Part shown: piece after piece, positions 28,247-37,923 of the stretch
Position numbering within the stretch: the first letter of the stretch is position 1
Layout of the letters: the number at the start of each line of letters is the position of its first letter
From: an uncultured Prolixibacteraceae bacterium
Lineage (GTDB): Bacteria > Bacteroidota > Bacteroidia > Bacteroidales > Prolixibacteraceae
DNA length: 64,000 nucleotides
Direction of reading: 5' to 3'
NCBI GenBank assembly: GCA_913063265.1
Contig: CAJXZG010000014.1
Coordinates: 19,986 to 83,985, forward strand
Position numbers and translations under genes: made by a program
The notes under the pieces: generated by a model
The model's input: only the letters and a program-made list of their open reading frames with translations
The model's database searches: none
Told to the model about the DNA's origin: nothing

Positions 28247-29452
28247 ATGAGATTAACTATAAACTTAACAGCCCGACTGATTTTACTGCTTTCGCTGTTT
28301 GTTGTTTTACACATTCAAAGTGCGGTTGCCCAAACAAAAAACTGGGTAGGCACCTGGAGTTGTTCCCCTTATGCTGCAGAAAAACATACTCCTCCTGAAC
28401 CATTTATTGCTAGTAATACCTTACGTCAGGTAGTGCGCGTATCGATAGGAGGAGAAACATTGAGGATTAAATTTTCAAATAAAACCTGTGCTACACCGGT
28501 TACCATGAAAAAGGTAAATATTGCTGTTTCCAAAGGCGAAAGTAAAATTGATCCATCAACAATTACTGAATTAACTTTTAACGGATATCAATCAGTTACA
28601 ATGAATCCTTATTCTGAATTACACTCCGATCCTTTTAAATTCAACCTGGACACAAGCATGCGAATTGCCATTACAATATTTTATGGTGAAGCAGCAACTT
28701 CTCCTGATATGACTTTTCATTACGGCTCCAGAACGGATTCTTATATTCTGAAAGGGGATCATTCAACTTCCGATACTTTTGCAGGGGCTACAGTAGTTGA
28801 ACGCTGGTATCATATCAACACCATTGATGTTTTGGCAGATGAAACTGCAGGATGTGTGGGAATTTTAGGAAACTCAATAACCGATGGATACGGATTACAC
28901 GGTGGATTACAAAACCGTTGGACAGATATTTTTTCACAAAAACTTCTGGTCAATAAACGTACACAAAACATCGGCGTTTTAAACATGGGAATTGGTGCAA
29001 CTTTGGTTTCTGGTCCCGGACCAACAACCGGTGTAAGCAGGTACAAGGATGATTTACTTACCCAATCAGGCATTCGGTGGATAATCATTTTTTACGGGAC
29101 CAATGATATTGGTGCAGGAAAAAGTGCTTCGACAATAATTAAAGCTTATCAAACCATAATTGATGATGCTCATGCTATGGGAATTAAAGTTTACGGAGCT
29201 ACTATTACGCCTTTTAAAGGGAGCGGTTATTTTTCTGAGGCGCATGAAAATGTAAGAAACGAAGTAAATAAGTGGATTCGTACTCCCGGTAATTTTGATG
29301 CCTGTATCGACTTTGATAAAACAATTCGTGATCCAAACGATATCGAAAAAATGACAGAGAAATTTTCAAAAGACTGGCTGCATCCCAATGAATCAGGACT
29401 GGCTGTTTTGGGAAACTCAGTTGATTTAAATCTTTTTACAGATAAGGAGTGA
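28247..29452 (+). CDS. SGNH/GDSL-family esterase, exported
   Basis: A 401-residue secreted hydrolase. After a signal peptide (1-29), an N-terminal beta-sandwich (about 32-195) precedes the SGNH domain. The catalytic Ser210 is in ILGNSITDG (block I), the block II Gly in NMGIGATL, Asn286 in YGTNDIG (block III), and Asp376/His379 in KDWLHPN (block V). Members with this arrangement in xylan clusters act as acetylxylan esterases. The gene begins 27 bp after the GH67 stop and belongs to the same operon. A different acyl substrate cannot be excluded. Confidence 0.88.
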   Translation: MRLTINLTARLILLLSLFVVLHIQSAVAQTKNWVGTWSCSPYAAEKHTPPEPFIASNTLRQVVRVSIGGETLRIKFSNKTCATPVTMKKVNIAVSKGESKIDPSTITELTFNGYQSVTMNPYSELHSDPFKFNLDTSMRIAITIFYGEAATSPDMTFHYGSRTDSYILKGDHSTSDTFAGATVVERWYHINTIDVLADETAGCVGILGNSITDGYGLHGGLQNRWTDIFSQKLLVNKRTQNIGVLNMGIGATLVSGPGPTTGVSRYKDDLLTQSGIRWIIIFYGTNDIGAGKSASTIIKAYQTIIDDAHAMGIKVYGATITPFKGSGYFSEAHENVRNEVNKWIRTPGNFDACIDFDKTIRDPNDIEKMTEKFSKDWLHPNESGLAVLGNSVDLNLFTDKE

Positions 29453-29488
29453 TTGAATTTGATTTATTTGAAGTAAAAAACATGATTT

Positions 29489-32230
29489 ATGCTTATTAAA
29501 ACAAAGAAATTATTAATGAAAAGATTGTATGCGGTTTCAATTATAGCAATGCTTTTGATTCAAATCTCATGCAATCAGGAAAAGGATACAAGACAACAGA
29601 TTTCAATCAACGAAGGATGGAAGTTTTTCAAATACGAAAACATTGAAGATGCAGACAAGCTGATTTACGATGAACGTCCGGATATCAATAACAATCAGGA
29701 ACTTCGTGTGGCGGATGCAAAACCGACTGAAGCCGTGGAAATTGAGGCTTCTAAGAAGGTTTTAAAACCCTGGATTTTGCCATCGGCCAATGACTTCATT
29801 AAAGATCCTGCGAATCAATATCAACGCCCGAAAGGAAATCCGGGAGGCGACTTTCCTTTTGTTCAATCCGATTTTGACGATGCCGCCTGGGAAGATGTAA
29901 ATCTTCCACACGATTGGGCCATTGAAGGTCCTTTTCAGGAAGGTTGGGATTCGGAAGTAGGCGGCGGCATGGGACGTTTGCCAAGTAATGGTGTAGCATG
30001 GTATCGCCGTAAAATCAATATCTCTCAGGAAGATTTGGATAAATCTGTTTTTCTGCAAATCGATGGTGCAATGTCTTATTCAATGGTTTGGTTAAACGGG
30101 CAACTGGTGGGTGGCTGGCCTTATGGTTACAACAGTTATCAACTCGATTTAACTCCATTTGTAAATCCGGGAGGTGATAACCAACTGGCAATTCGTTTGG
30201 ATAACCCAAATCATTCAGCCCGGTGGTATCCCGGGGCAGGCTTGTACCGAAATGTTTGGTTAATTAAAACACACAAAACACATATCGCTCAATGGGGTAC
30301 CTTTGTTACCGCCAATAATGTTTCAAAGGAATCTGCTGATATTAACCTGAAGATTAATATTACAAATGATAGCAAAATAGATGAAATTCTGGAGCTTGAA
30401 ACTCAGGTTTTTTCTTTAAACGAAAAGGGAGAAAAAGGCGTTTCTCCTGTAGTGAAATTCGAAAAGCAAAAAGTAAATATTTCAGCAGGGAAAAAAGAGG
30501 AGATAGAAACTGAGGTTCGACTTGAAAATCCAAAGCTATGGGGACCGTTCCCTAATCAAAAACCAAACCTTTATTTAGCGGTTACCACACTTTTAAAAGG
30601 AGGAAAAATAATTGATGAATACAAAACCCAATTTGGAATCAGAACATTGGATTTTGATTCCAATAAAGGAATTTCAGTAAATGGAGAATTAATTAAAATT
30701 CAGGGTGTAAATAACCATCATGATTTGGGTGCTTTAGGTGCTGCATTTAATACACGTGCTGCAGAACGCCAATTGGAAATTTTAAAAGAGATGGGTTGTA
30801 ATTCGGTTCGGATGGCTCACAATCCACCGGCACCCGAATTGCTTGATCTTTGCGACAAAATGGGATTTTTAGTAATGGATGAGATTTTTGATTCGTGGGA
30901 GAGAAAAAAAACAGCCCACGATTTTCATTTGGTTTTCCCCGAATGGTCGGAAGCAGATACACGCTCCTTTATGCGTCGCGACAGGAATCATCCATCCATT
31001 ATTATGTGGAGTTTTGGAAATGAAGTAGGAGAACAATATACAGGTGAGGCAGGAGCAGCAGTGGGGCAACGATTGTACGATATTGTAAAAGAAGAAGACA
31101 GTTCGAGGCCCACTGTGGTGGCCATGAATTTTGCCAAACCCTATATGGAATTGCCAAAAGTACCGGATGTAATCGGCTTAAATTATCAGGGAGAAGGAAT
31201 TCGCTGGGAGGATGAGTTTATTGGAACAGATCGAATTCGAACGCCTCCTTCATATAATGCTTTTAAAGAAAAGTTTCCCAACAAAGTGATTATAAGTACC
31301 GAAACAGCATCGGCTTTTAGTAGTCGCGGATATTATAATTTCCCGGTAACTGAGAAGATTAGTTCTCCAACTCGCGATGGGCGTGGAGGAAACTCTAAAT
31401 TGAGTCATGTAAGTTCTTATGAACTGTATTGCGTTGATTTTGGTTCAAGTCCTGACCGTGTTTTTAAAAGGCTCGATTCGCATCCCTTTGTTGCCGGAGA
31501 ATATGTCTGGACAGGATTTGATTACTTAGGAGAACCAACACCATATTACAATGCCCGAAGTTGTTATAACGGAATCGTTGATTTGGCAGGGTTTAAAAAA
31601 GACCGCTTCTATTTGTATCAGTCAAGATGGCGTCCCGATTTTCCGATGGTACATATTTTACCTCATTGGAACTGGCCTGAAAGAATTGGCAAAGTAACAC
31701 CTGTTCATGTTTTTACTTCGGGAGATGAGGCTGAGCTTTTTCTTAACGGCAAATCATTGGGCAAAAAGAAAAAAGGAGAATTCGAGTACAGGTTAAGGTG
31801 GGATGATGTAATTTACGAACCCGGTATATTAAAAGTTGTCGCTTATAAAGATGGTAATGTTTGGGCTGAAAATGAAGTAAAAACAACCGAAGAGGCCAGC
31901 AATCTTCACCTTACTGCAGATAGAGAAATGATAAAAGCTGATGGTGAAGACTTATCATTTGTAACACTTAAGATTGCGGATAAAAACGGTTTAATGGTTC
32001 CTCGCACAAACAATTGGATTGAGTTTAGTATTTCAGGGCCGGGAGAAATTGTCGCAACAGATAATGGCGATCAAACCGATATGACTGCTTTCCCGTCATT
32101 AAAACGAAAAGCTTTTAACGGAATGGCACTGGCAATAGTTCGAAGCAAAAAAGGGGAAGGTGGAGCAATAAAAGTTACCGCAAAATCAGAAGGACTGGTT
32201 ACAACGGAAGTAGAAATAATAAGCAAATAA
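29489..32230 (+). CDS. GH2 family glycosidase (beta-galactosidase type), lipoprotein
   Basis: A 913-residue lipoprotein with lipobox QISCNQEK (Cys28); a start at the inner ATG 29516 is equally possible. The order is GH2 sugar-binding domain (NLPHDWAIEGPF, about 110-260), an Ig-like domain (about 262-385), and the TIM barrel with Glu512 in FGNEVGEQ as acid/base and Glu605 in ISTETASAF as nucleophile, followed by two further beta-sandwich regions (VTPVHVFTSGDEAELFLNGK, DUF4982-like). GH2 includes beta-galactosidases, beta-mannosidases and beta-glucuronidases. The neighbourhood suggests a sugar attached to xylan, but specificity cannot be decided from the sequence. Confidence 0.9.
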   Translation: MLIKTKKLLMKRLYAVSIIAMLLIQISCNQEKDTRQQISINEGWKFFKYENIEDADKLIYDERPDINNNQELRVADAKPTEAVEIEASKKVLKPWILPSANDFIKDPANQYQRPKGNPGGDFPFVQSDFDDAAWEDVNLPHDWAIEGPFQEGWDSEVGGGMGRLPSNGVAWYRRKINISQEDLDKSVFLQIDGAMSYSMVWLNGQLVGGWPYGYNSYQLDLTPFVNPGGDNQLAIRLDNPNHSARWYPGAGLYRNVWLIKTHKTHIAQWGTFVTANNVSKESADINLKINITNDSKIDEILELETQVFSLNEKGEKGVSPVVKFEKQKVNISAGKKEEIETEVRLENPKLWGPFPNQKPNLYLAVTTLLKGGKIIDEYKTQFGIRTLDFDSNKGISVNGELIKIQGVNNHHDLGALGAAFNTRAAERQLEILKEMGCNSVRMAHNPPAPELLDLCDKMGFLVMDEIFDSWERKKTAHDFHLVFPEWSEADTRSFMRRDRNHPSIIMWSFGNEVGEQYTGEAGAAVGQRLYDIVKEEDSSRPTVVAMNFAKPYMELPKVPDVIGLNYQGEGIRWEDEFIGTDRIRTPPSYNAFKEKFPNKVIISTETASAFSSRGYYNFPVTEKISSPTRDGRGGNSKLSHVSSYELYCVDFGSSPDRVFKRLDSHPFVAGEYVWTGFDYLGEPTPYYNARSCYNGIVDLAGFKKDRFYLYQSRWRPDFPMVHILPHWNWPERIGKVTPVHVFTSGDEAELFLNGKSLGKKKKGEFEYRLRWDDVIYEPGILKVVAYKDGNVWAENEVKTTEEASNLHLTADREMIKADGEDLSFVTLKIADKNGLMVPRTNNWIEFSISGPGEIVATDNGDQTDMTAFPSLKRKAFNGMALAIVRSKKGEGGAIKVTAKSEGLVTTEVEIISK

Positions 32231-32244
32231 TAAATAAACTAATT

Positions 32245-33486
32245 ATGAACTGTAAACTGAATTTTATATTGTTTTTGTTTTTCCTCGCTATAATATTGGG
32301 GGCTTGCAACCACGAAATTCCTTTGGTTTATACGGCTGAGAATTCAAGTGAAAAAATCGGGGAACCTGTTACTTTAAAATATGAAGATCTTGAAGAAATT
32401 GAACCTTTAACAGATCCATTTGCCTGGTCTGATGGTTCTGGTCGTTCAACAAAATTTAAAGATTGGAGTAAAAGACGCGCCGAAATCGGTGCAGAAATTC
32501 AACATTTCGAAATTGGAATAAAACCGCCAAAACCCGATACTATTCAAGCTCAGTTTGATGGAGATACACTTAGAGTCAGTATCACTAAAAACGGAGAAAC
32601 ATTAACATTGGTTTCTGCAATTATTCTTCCCGAGGGAGAAGGGCCGTTTCCTGCAGTGATTGGCATTGGAAGAGGCTCGGGTAGTTTGCCTTCAGATTTG
32701 TTTTCTGAACGAAATATTGCCCAAATACCTTTCCCCTTTTATCAGGTTATGGCCTGGCAACAAAAACGGGGCAAAGAACCCATCAATAAACTTTATCCTG
32801 AGTTAAGCTATATGGGAGCATACAGTGCCTGGTCCTGGGGAATCAGCAGATTAATAGATGGTTTGGAAGTGGTGGCCGATGATTTACCAATCGACCTAAA
32901 GCATCTTGCTGTTACAGGATGTTCTTTTGCTGGGAAAATGGCACTTTTTGGAGGAGCTTTTGATGAACGTATTGCGCTGACTATTGCACAGGAATCAGGG
33001 GGTGGTGGAGCAGCTGCATGGCGTGTCTCCGAAACTTTGGGTGAAGTGGAAACCCTTGGGAGAACCAGTCATGTCTGGTTTATCGAAGACCTTTTTAAAT
33101 TTTCAGAAACAGTACCTAAACTGCCTTACGATCATCACGAATTAATGGCTATGGTTGCACCACGGGCATTATTGGTTTTGGGTAATCCCGATTTCGAGTG
33201 GCTGGCAGAAGAGTCCGGATATGTTTCATGTACTGCAGCAAAAAAAGTGTGGGATACTTTTGGTATTTCCGAACGTTTTGGATATTCAATTGTCTCAGGG
33301 CACGGGCATTGTCAGCTGCCTGATATACAACGCCCCGAAGTGGAAGCTTTTATTGATAAGTTCCTTTTGGGTGATTTTACTGCTGATACAAATATAGAAA
33401 TTCATCCTTATCAGAGCACAGATTACAAAAAATGGTCAAACTGGTGGGGTACTGAAAAACCGGAATTTATAGTAAGTGAAGAATAA
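32245..33486 (+). CDS. CE15 glucuronoyl methylesterase-type esterase, lipoprotein
   Basis: A 413-residue lipoprotein, with lipobox LGACNHEI (Cys21). The CE15 fold is shown by VTGCSFAGKMALFGGAFDERI with nucleophile Ser227, by QESGGGGAAAWR with the acid candidate Glu250, and by SGHGHCQLP with His355 as the likely general base. These enzymes split the ester between xylan glucuronate and lignin alcohols. The residue after the Ser is Phe, where fungal and many bacterial members carry Arg, so the transition-state contact may differ. It lies 14 bp downstream of the GH2 gene and 17 bp upstream of the GH115 gene. Confidence 0.9.
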   Translation: MNCKLNFILFLFFLAIILGACNHEIPLVYTAENSSEKIGEPVTLKYEDLEEIEPLTDPFAWSDGSGRSTKFKDWSKRRAEIGAEIQHFEIGIKPPKPDTIQAQFDGDTLRVSITKNGETLTLVSAIILPEGEGPFPAVIGIGRGSGSLPSDLFSERNIAQIPFPFYQVMAWQQKRGKEPINKLYPELSYMGAYSAWSWGISRLIDGLEVVADDLPIDLKHLAVTGCSFAGKMALFGGAFDERIALTIAQESGGGGAAAWRVSETLGEVETLGRTSHVWFIEDLFKFSETVPKLPYDHHELMAMVAPRALLVLGNPDFEWLAEESGYVSCTAAKKVWDTFGISERFGYSIVSGHGHCQLPDIQRPEVEAFIDKFLLGDFTADTNIEIHPYQSTDYKKWSNWWGTEKPEFIVSEE

Positions 33487-33503
33487 CTTTAAAAAAGAAA
33501 ATA

Positions 33504-36050
33504 ATGGACTTTAAAAACCATCTAATAAAATTAGTTCTTTGTACCATTTTGTTTTCGCCAGTTGTTCAATGGTCAACATCATTTGCACAGGACAAAAACA
33601 GTAGGATTGTTTTTGAAAATACTGAAGGAAATTTTGTGCTTGCAGAAAATAGTCAGGCTGTATCGATTGTAATAAGTAATGATGAACATGAAGGTGTAAG
33701 ACTTGTAGCTGATTGGTTTTGTGATGATATTGACAGGGTGGTTGGTGCAAAGCCACAAATTGTTGATCAGAAAATACCAAGTCAAAAAAATATAGTTCTT
33801 GTTGGAACAATTGGTAAAAGCTCTTTAATAAATCAATTGGTTTCAGAAGGAAAAATTGATGATTCAGAATTGGAAGGGAAATGGGAGAGAAGTTTAACTC
33901 AGGTAGTTGAAAATCCTTTTCCCGGAGTTGAGAAAGCACTGGTTTTGGCAGGCAGCGATAAACGGGGAACCATTTATGCCATGCTAAATTTGTCAAGAGA
34001 AATAGGAGTCTCTCCCTGGTATTGGTGGGCCGATGTACCAGTCGTAAAACAAGAAGCGATTTATGTAAAGCCAGGAAAATATGTTACCCAAAGTCCAAAA
34101 GTAAAATACCGTGGAATTTTCTTAAACGATGAAGAACCGGCTTTGGGAGGCTGGGTACGCGAAAATTTTGGCGATTTCAATGTACAATTTTATAAACACG
34201 TTTTTGAACTGATACTTCGTCAACGTGCAAATTTTCTTTGGCCAGCCATGTGGGGAAAAGCATTTTTTGATGACGATCCGGAAAACGGGATTCTGGCAGA
34301 CAAACTAGGAATTGTCATTAGTACTTCTCATCATGAACCCATGGGAAGGGCTCAGGCAGAATGGCATCGGTATGGTTCCGGTCCCTGGGATTATACAAAA
34401 AATAAGGAGGTTCTTTCCGATTTCTGGCAAAAAGGAATGGAACGAAATAAGGATTATGAAACCATTGTAACCATCGGTATGCGCGGCGATGGTGATGAGG
34501 CAATGGAAGAAGGAACCAATATTGCCCTGCTGGAAGAAATAGTAAAAGATCAACGGAAAATCATAAAAAAAGTAACAGGTAAAAAAATAGAAGAAACACC
34601 TCAGGTCTGGGCGCTTTATAAAGAAGTTCAGGATTATTATGATAAAGGAATGCGGGTTCCGGATGATGTAACTTTGTTACTCTGTGATGATAACTGGGGA
34701 GATGTACGAAAATTACCCGATATCAATGCTCCTGTTCATTCCGGAGGTTTTGGAATGTATTATCATGTGGATTATGTTGGGGGGCCAAGGAGTTACCGAT
34801 GGATAAATGTTAGCCAGATTCAAAGGATTTGGGAACAGATGAATTTAACATGGGAACATGGTGTTGACAGAATCTGGGTGCTAAACGTGGGAGATTTAAA
34901 ACCTATGGAATTTCCGCTAAGTTTTTTCCTTGATATGGCATGGGATCCAACTGCGTTTAATCCTGATAATCTTTATCAATACACAGTGGATTGGTGTGCT
35001 GAACCTTTTGGTGAAAAATATGCAGAGGATGCTGCACATATTATCAATCTTTATACCAAATACAATCACAGAGTTACACCTGAATTACTGGATGCAAAAA
35101 CATTTAGCTTAAAAAATTACAATGAATTTGAACGGGTTCGTAACGATTATAAAGATCTGACACTTGAGGCGCTCAGGCTGTACAATTTTATTCCGAACGA
35201 ATACAAGGATGCCTTTGACCAATTGGTACTTTTCCCAACCAATGCCAGCTCAAATTTGTATGAAATGTATTATGCAGTGGCCAAAAATCATCAGTTGGCA
35301 GAAGAAAATAATATTGAGGCTAACTACTGGGCTGATGAGGTAAAAAAATGTTATGAGCGTGATTCTCTTTTTACCATACATTATAACCGGCAAATTTCTG
35401 ATGGGAAATGGAATCACCAAATGGACCAGAAAAGAATTGGTTATACCAATTGGGCTGAGCCACGCAAAAGAGTCATGCCCAAAGTGATTCATGTTGAAAT
35501 TCCGGAAATAACAAGATCAAATCTTGCTTTCGCAGAAGAAAATGGTTATGTTTCAATCGAGGCGGCTAATTTTCAGCATAAAAACGAAACTGAAAATGTA
35601 CAGTGGAAAAAGATACCTGATATGGGAAAAACAGAATCCGGAATTACAACTTTTCCACAAAATCAATATCCAGAAGAAGAGGACAAGATTTACCTGGAAT
35701 ACAATGTTGATTTCAAAACAACCGGAACTTTTGATGTGCATGTTTTGGTTTCGCCAACGCTTACTTTTAACTCTAACAAAGGTCTTCGTTATGCCATATC
35801 ATTTGATGATGGAGATGAACAAATTGTAAATATCAATTATGGATTTTCGCACCGGCAAATGGAACACTGGCAGGCCACACGTATAAACAATACCACAACC
35901 AGTCATACAATTGATAAGGATGGAATTCATCGTTTGAGAATAAGGGTTTTGGAGCCGGGAATTGTGTTACAGAAAATAATAATTGATACCGGAGGCTTAA
36001 AACCAAGTTACCTCGGACCTCCTGAAAGTGAACTTAAAAATTATGATTAA
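33504..36050 (+). CDS. GH115 alpha-glucuronidase, exported
   Basis: An 848-residue secreted enzyme of the family that removes (4-O-methyl)glucuronate from internal as well as terminal xylose units of xylan. The signal peptide ends near residue 29 (SFAQD). Family segments are SREIGVSPWYWWADVPV in the N-terminal domain, the barrel sequence NFLWPAMWGKAFFDDDPENG, STSHHEPMGRAQAEW, and LLCDDNWGDVRKLP. The C-terminal region (about 690-848) is a beta-sandwich domain as in other GH115 enzymes. It complements GH67 of the same operon, which acts only at chain ends. It is the last gene of the seven-gene run; a hairpin follows its stop. Confidence 0.95.
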   Translation: MDFKNHLIKLVLCTILFSPVVQWSTSFAQDKNSRIVFENTEGNFVLAENSQAVSIVISNDEHEGVRLVADWFCDDIDRVVGAKPQIVDQKIPSQKNIVLVGTIGKSSLINQLVSEGKIDDSELEGKWERSLTQVVENPFPGVEKALVLAGSDKRGTIYAMLNLSREIGVSPWYWWADVPVVKQEAIYVKPGKYVTQSPKVKYRGIFLNDEEPALGGWVRENFGDFNVQFYKHVFELILRQRANFLWPAMWGKAFFDDDPENGILADKLGIVISTSHHEPMGRAQAEWHRYGSGPWDYTKNKEVLSDFWQKGMERNKDYETIVTIGMRGDGDEAMEEGTNIALLEEIVKDQRKIIKKVTGKKIEETPQVWALYKEVQDYYDKGMRVPDDVTLLLCDDNWGDVRKLPDINAPVHSGGFGMYYHVDYVGGPRSYRWINVSQIQRIWEQMNLTWEHGVDRIWVLNVGDLKPMEFPLSFFLDMAWDPTAFNPDNLYQYTVDWCAEPFGEKYAEDAAHIINLYTKYNHRVTPELLDAKTFSLKNYNEFERVRNDYKDLTLEALRLYNFIPNEYKDAFDQLVLFPTNASSNLYEMYYAVAKNHQLAEENNIEANYWADEVKKCYERDSLFTIHYNRQISDGKWNHQMDQKRIGYTNWAEPRKRVMPKVIHVEIPEITRSNLAFAEENGYVSIEAANFQHKNETENVQWKKIPDMGKTESGITTFPQNQYPEEEDKIYLEYNVDFKTTGTFDVHVLVSPTLTFNSNKGLRYAISFDDGDEQIVNINYGFSHRQMEHWQATRINNTTTSHTIDKDGIHRLRIRVLEPGIVLQKIIIDTGGLKPSYLGPPESELKNYD

Positions 36051-36052
36051 TA

Positions 36053-36084
36053 AGAAAGGCTTGGTTTTGAATTCAAACCTTTCT
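36053..36084. terminator. Hairpin between convergent GH115 and GH26 genes
   Basis: AGAAAGG at 36053-36059 pairs with CCTTTCT at 36078-36084, with an inner TTTGAATTCAAA palindrome. The 42-bp gap between the two convergent stops makes a bidirectional terminator likely, although the T run is short. Confidence 0.5.
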
Positions 36085-36092
36085 CAATAATC

Positions 36093-37631
36093 TCAATTTT
36101 TTTCAAAAACATGAATTGTTGTTCGCTCCCCACCTCCCCTGAAGTTTGGAGCAGTAATTTTAATTGTTAATTCATTGTCGTTTTCAGAGAGGCTCCACAA
36201 TTCACTGGTTTTATACTCATTTACCTGGTTCCCGCGTTTAAAGGTTGTGCTTGTATTAATATGAACGGAGTTTGTACTCTCATCCAAATGAGCCACAGAA
36301 ATTCGGGGAGAATTAAAAAACTCTGAAATCATTTTTGTACCATCCAGAAGGATTTCATCTCGTGTAATTCTGTCATCGCCCCATTCAACAATTGAAAAAC
36401 GTTTGACCAGAAGTAAATCGTCATCATGTTCAATTTCCATTTTATAAGCTGAATTTCCCATTTGGCTTCTGCCTGATTCGCTTTTTTCTTCATTTAAAAT
36501 CCAAAGCCCGGAATAATTAACTTCATATTTTGGCTTTAAAGGAAGTGGTAGTAATCCACATCTTTTACGATATGGTTCCATAACTTTCCAATATGCTTCG
36601 TCTTCTTTATACAGAGTTTTTGGATCATTTATCAGTATTTCATAATCTGCTTTTGAAGTTAATCGTACCATGCCGGCCCAAATGGTCCAAAGTGCCCAGT
36701 TGGGTTGTTCTTTTAATACTTCGGGCATCGGAGGATTCCCTACTTCACCAAAAAGCAATGGTTTCCCATTTGACAGGGCCATTAAACTATCGTAGTAGGC
36801 TTTATTAAAATCGGCACCATATACATCGAGTGAAAGAATATCCAGGTACTCGGTTCCGGGGTAGAAATTTGAAAATTTACGGATTGGAGTACTTGGCCGG
36901 TCTACATTCCATACCCAGACTAAATTAGTTAACTTGTGATGATTTATCAGTCGGTCGAAAAGCATTTTATAAATATCGATTGTACTGTTTTCACCAACAC
37001 GACCTCCCCACCAAAACCAGTCTCCATTCATTTCGTGATAGGGTCTCCATAAAATCGGAACTTTTGCATCATTAAGTTTTTTCAGGTAAACTGCCACTGA
37101 ATCTACTTGTTTTTTCCACTGGTTATGAAGACTTGTACCTGGGGTTAACAAGGCTGCATATTGTTCATCTAAAAGTTGTCCCTGTACACTTTCCAGTTTT
37201 TCCGGAGGAGCCGGATTATTTCTGTTTGGTTGAAAAGTTACAGGTTCATCAGCTGTGGGAGGTACAGCATGCCAGCAAATGGTAATTATTGAACCTTTTT
37301 TGTGCTGCCGGATAGCTTCCTTAACAATATCAGGGCGTGCAAGGTATGAATCTGTGTCACCATCTTCAGCAAAACCCATATCCGTACTCCAGACAGCAGG
37401 TGTTTTCCCGATATACCTGGTTGCAAATTTACTGTTTCTGTCTTTGGTGTTGGGATAATTATGCTGTCCTGTTAGTGTATATTTCCCGGAAATAGAATAG
37501 ATAAATTCGAGTAATGCTTCTGTCTCAGGTAAAGCATTAGGTGAAACAGCTTTCTGTGCAAGAGACAAATGTGCTATCAAAAAAATTAACAATACAAACG
37601 GTCCGGTAGCTTTTGGTATTTTAAATTTCAT
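36093..37631 (-). CDS. GH26 endo-mannanase-type enzyme with C-terminal lipocalin-like domain
   Basis: A 512-residue exported protein. The signal peptide ends near residue 26 (SLAQK). The GH26 barrel (about 35-345) has GKYTLTGQHNYP at its start, acid/base Glu200 in RPYHEMNGDWFWWG and nucleophile Glu296 in LLFGEVGNPP. GH26 enzymes mostly hydrolyse beta-mannan. Residues 371-512 are a separate beta-rich domain (YSGLWILNEEKSESG ... GGERTTIHVFEKN) that clearly resembles the two small secreted proteins encoded just upstream at 37924 and 38439, sharing a [FY]SGxWxLNxxKSxxG opening, an inner LDG and a GER[TS]TxxVF[ED]K ending. This looks like an accessory binding module. It converges on the GH115 gene. 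Confidence 0.92.
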   Translation of the reverse strand: MKFKIPKATGPFVLLIFLIAHLSLAQKAVSPNALPETEALLEFIYSISGKYTLTGQHNYPNTKDRNSKFATRYIGKTPAVWSTDMGFAEDGDTDSYLARPDIVKEAIRQHKKGSIITICWHAVPPTADEPVTFQPNRNNPAPPEKLESVQGQLLDEQYAALLTPGTSLHNQWKKQVDSVAVYLKKLNDAKVPILWRPYHEMNGDWFWWGGRVGENSTIDIYKMLFDRLINHHKLTNLVWVWNVDRPSTPIRKFSNFYPGTEYLDILSLDVYGADFNKAYYDSLMALSNGKPLLFGEVGNPPMPEVLKEQPNWALWTIWAGMVRLTSKADYEILINDPKTLYKEDEAYWKVMEPYRKRCGLLPLPLKPKYEVNYSGLWILNEEKSESGRSQMGNSAYKMEIEHDDDLLLVKRFSIVEWGDDRITRDEILLDGTKMISEFFNSPRISVAHLDESTNSVHINTSTTFKRGNQVNEYKTSELWSLSENDNELTIKITAPNFRGGGERTTIHVFEKN

Positions 37632-37676
37632 TTTTGATTATTAATTTTCAGGTTAATATTTTAAATCTCAGGTTCT

Positions 37677-37908
37677 TTAAAAACACGCCTCGATCATAAT
37701 GGTCGTTTTCACAGGATTTTTACATACGTGATCCCCTTTCAGCATCAAAAAACCATCATACCTAAATTATCCCTTTACCTTCAGAATAAAGTATGACATG
37801 TTTCCCTAAATGATCTTCACTGATAGTTTGCCAGGAACGAACGCCAAATCCATATTCCTTCACAATTACGGAATATGGATTCGATGCAAAACCAATTTTT
37901 TCTCCTGT
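37677..37908 (-). pseudogene. Possible degenerate coding remnant
   Basis: Two open stretches follow one another in adjacent minus-strand frames: 37908-37762 (48 codons, containing KEYGFGVRSWQTISED) and 37766-37677 (29 codons, containing FLMLKGDHVCKNPVKTT). Neither has a start codon, and their composition looks coding. A single frameshift would join them into about 77 residues. I do not recognise the protein. It lies between the lipocalin-like and GH26 genes. Confidence 0.3.
37847..37881. repeat. 12-bp perfect inverted repeat
   Basis: AATCCATATTCC (37847-37858) and GGAATATGGATT (37870-37881) are exact complements around an 11-base loop. It lies about 45 bp beyond the stop of the lipocalin-like gene at 37924, so it could end that transcript, but no T run follows on the minus strand. 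Confidence 0.5.
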
Positions 37909-37923
37909 TTAAGATTTCCTGGG

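Noticed and set aside
33511..33996. A long minus-strand open frame opposite the GH115 gene
   Set aside because: It lies fully inside a well-supported gene, has low-complexity Leu/Gln-rich composition and no family pattern.
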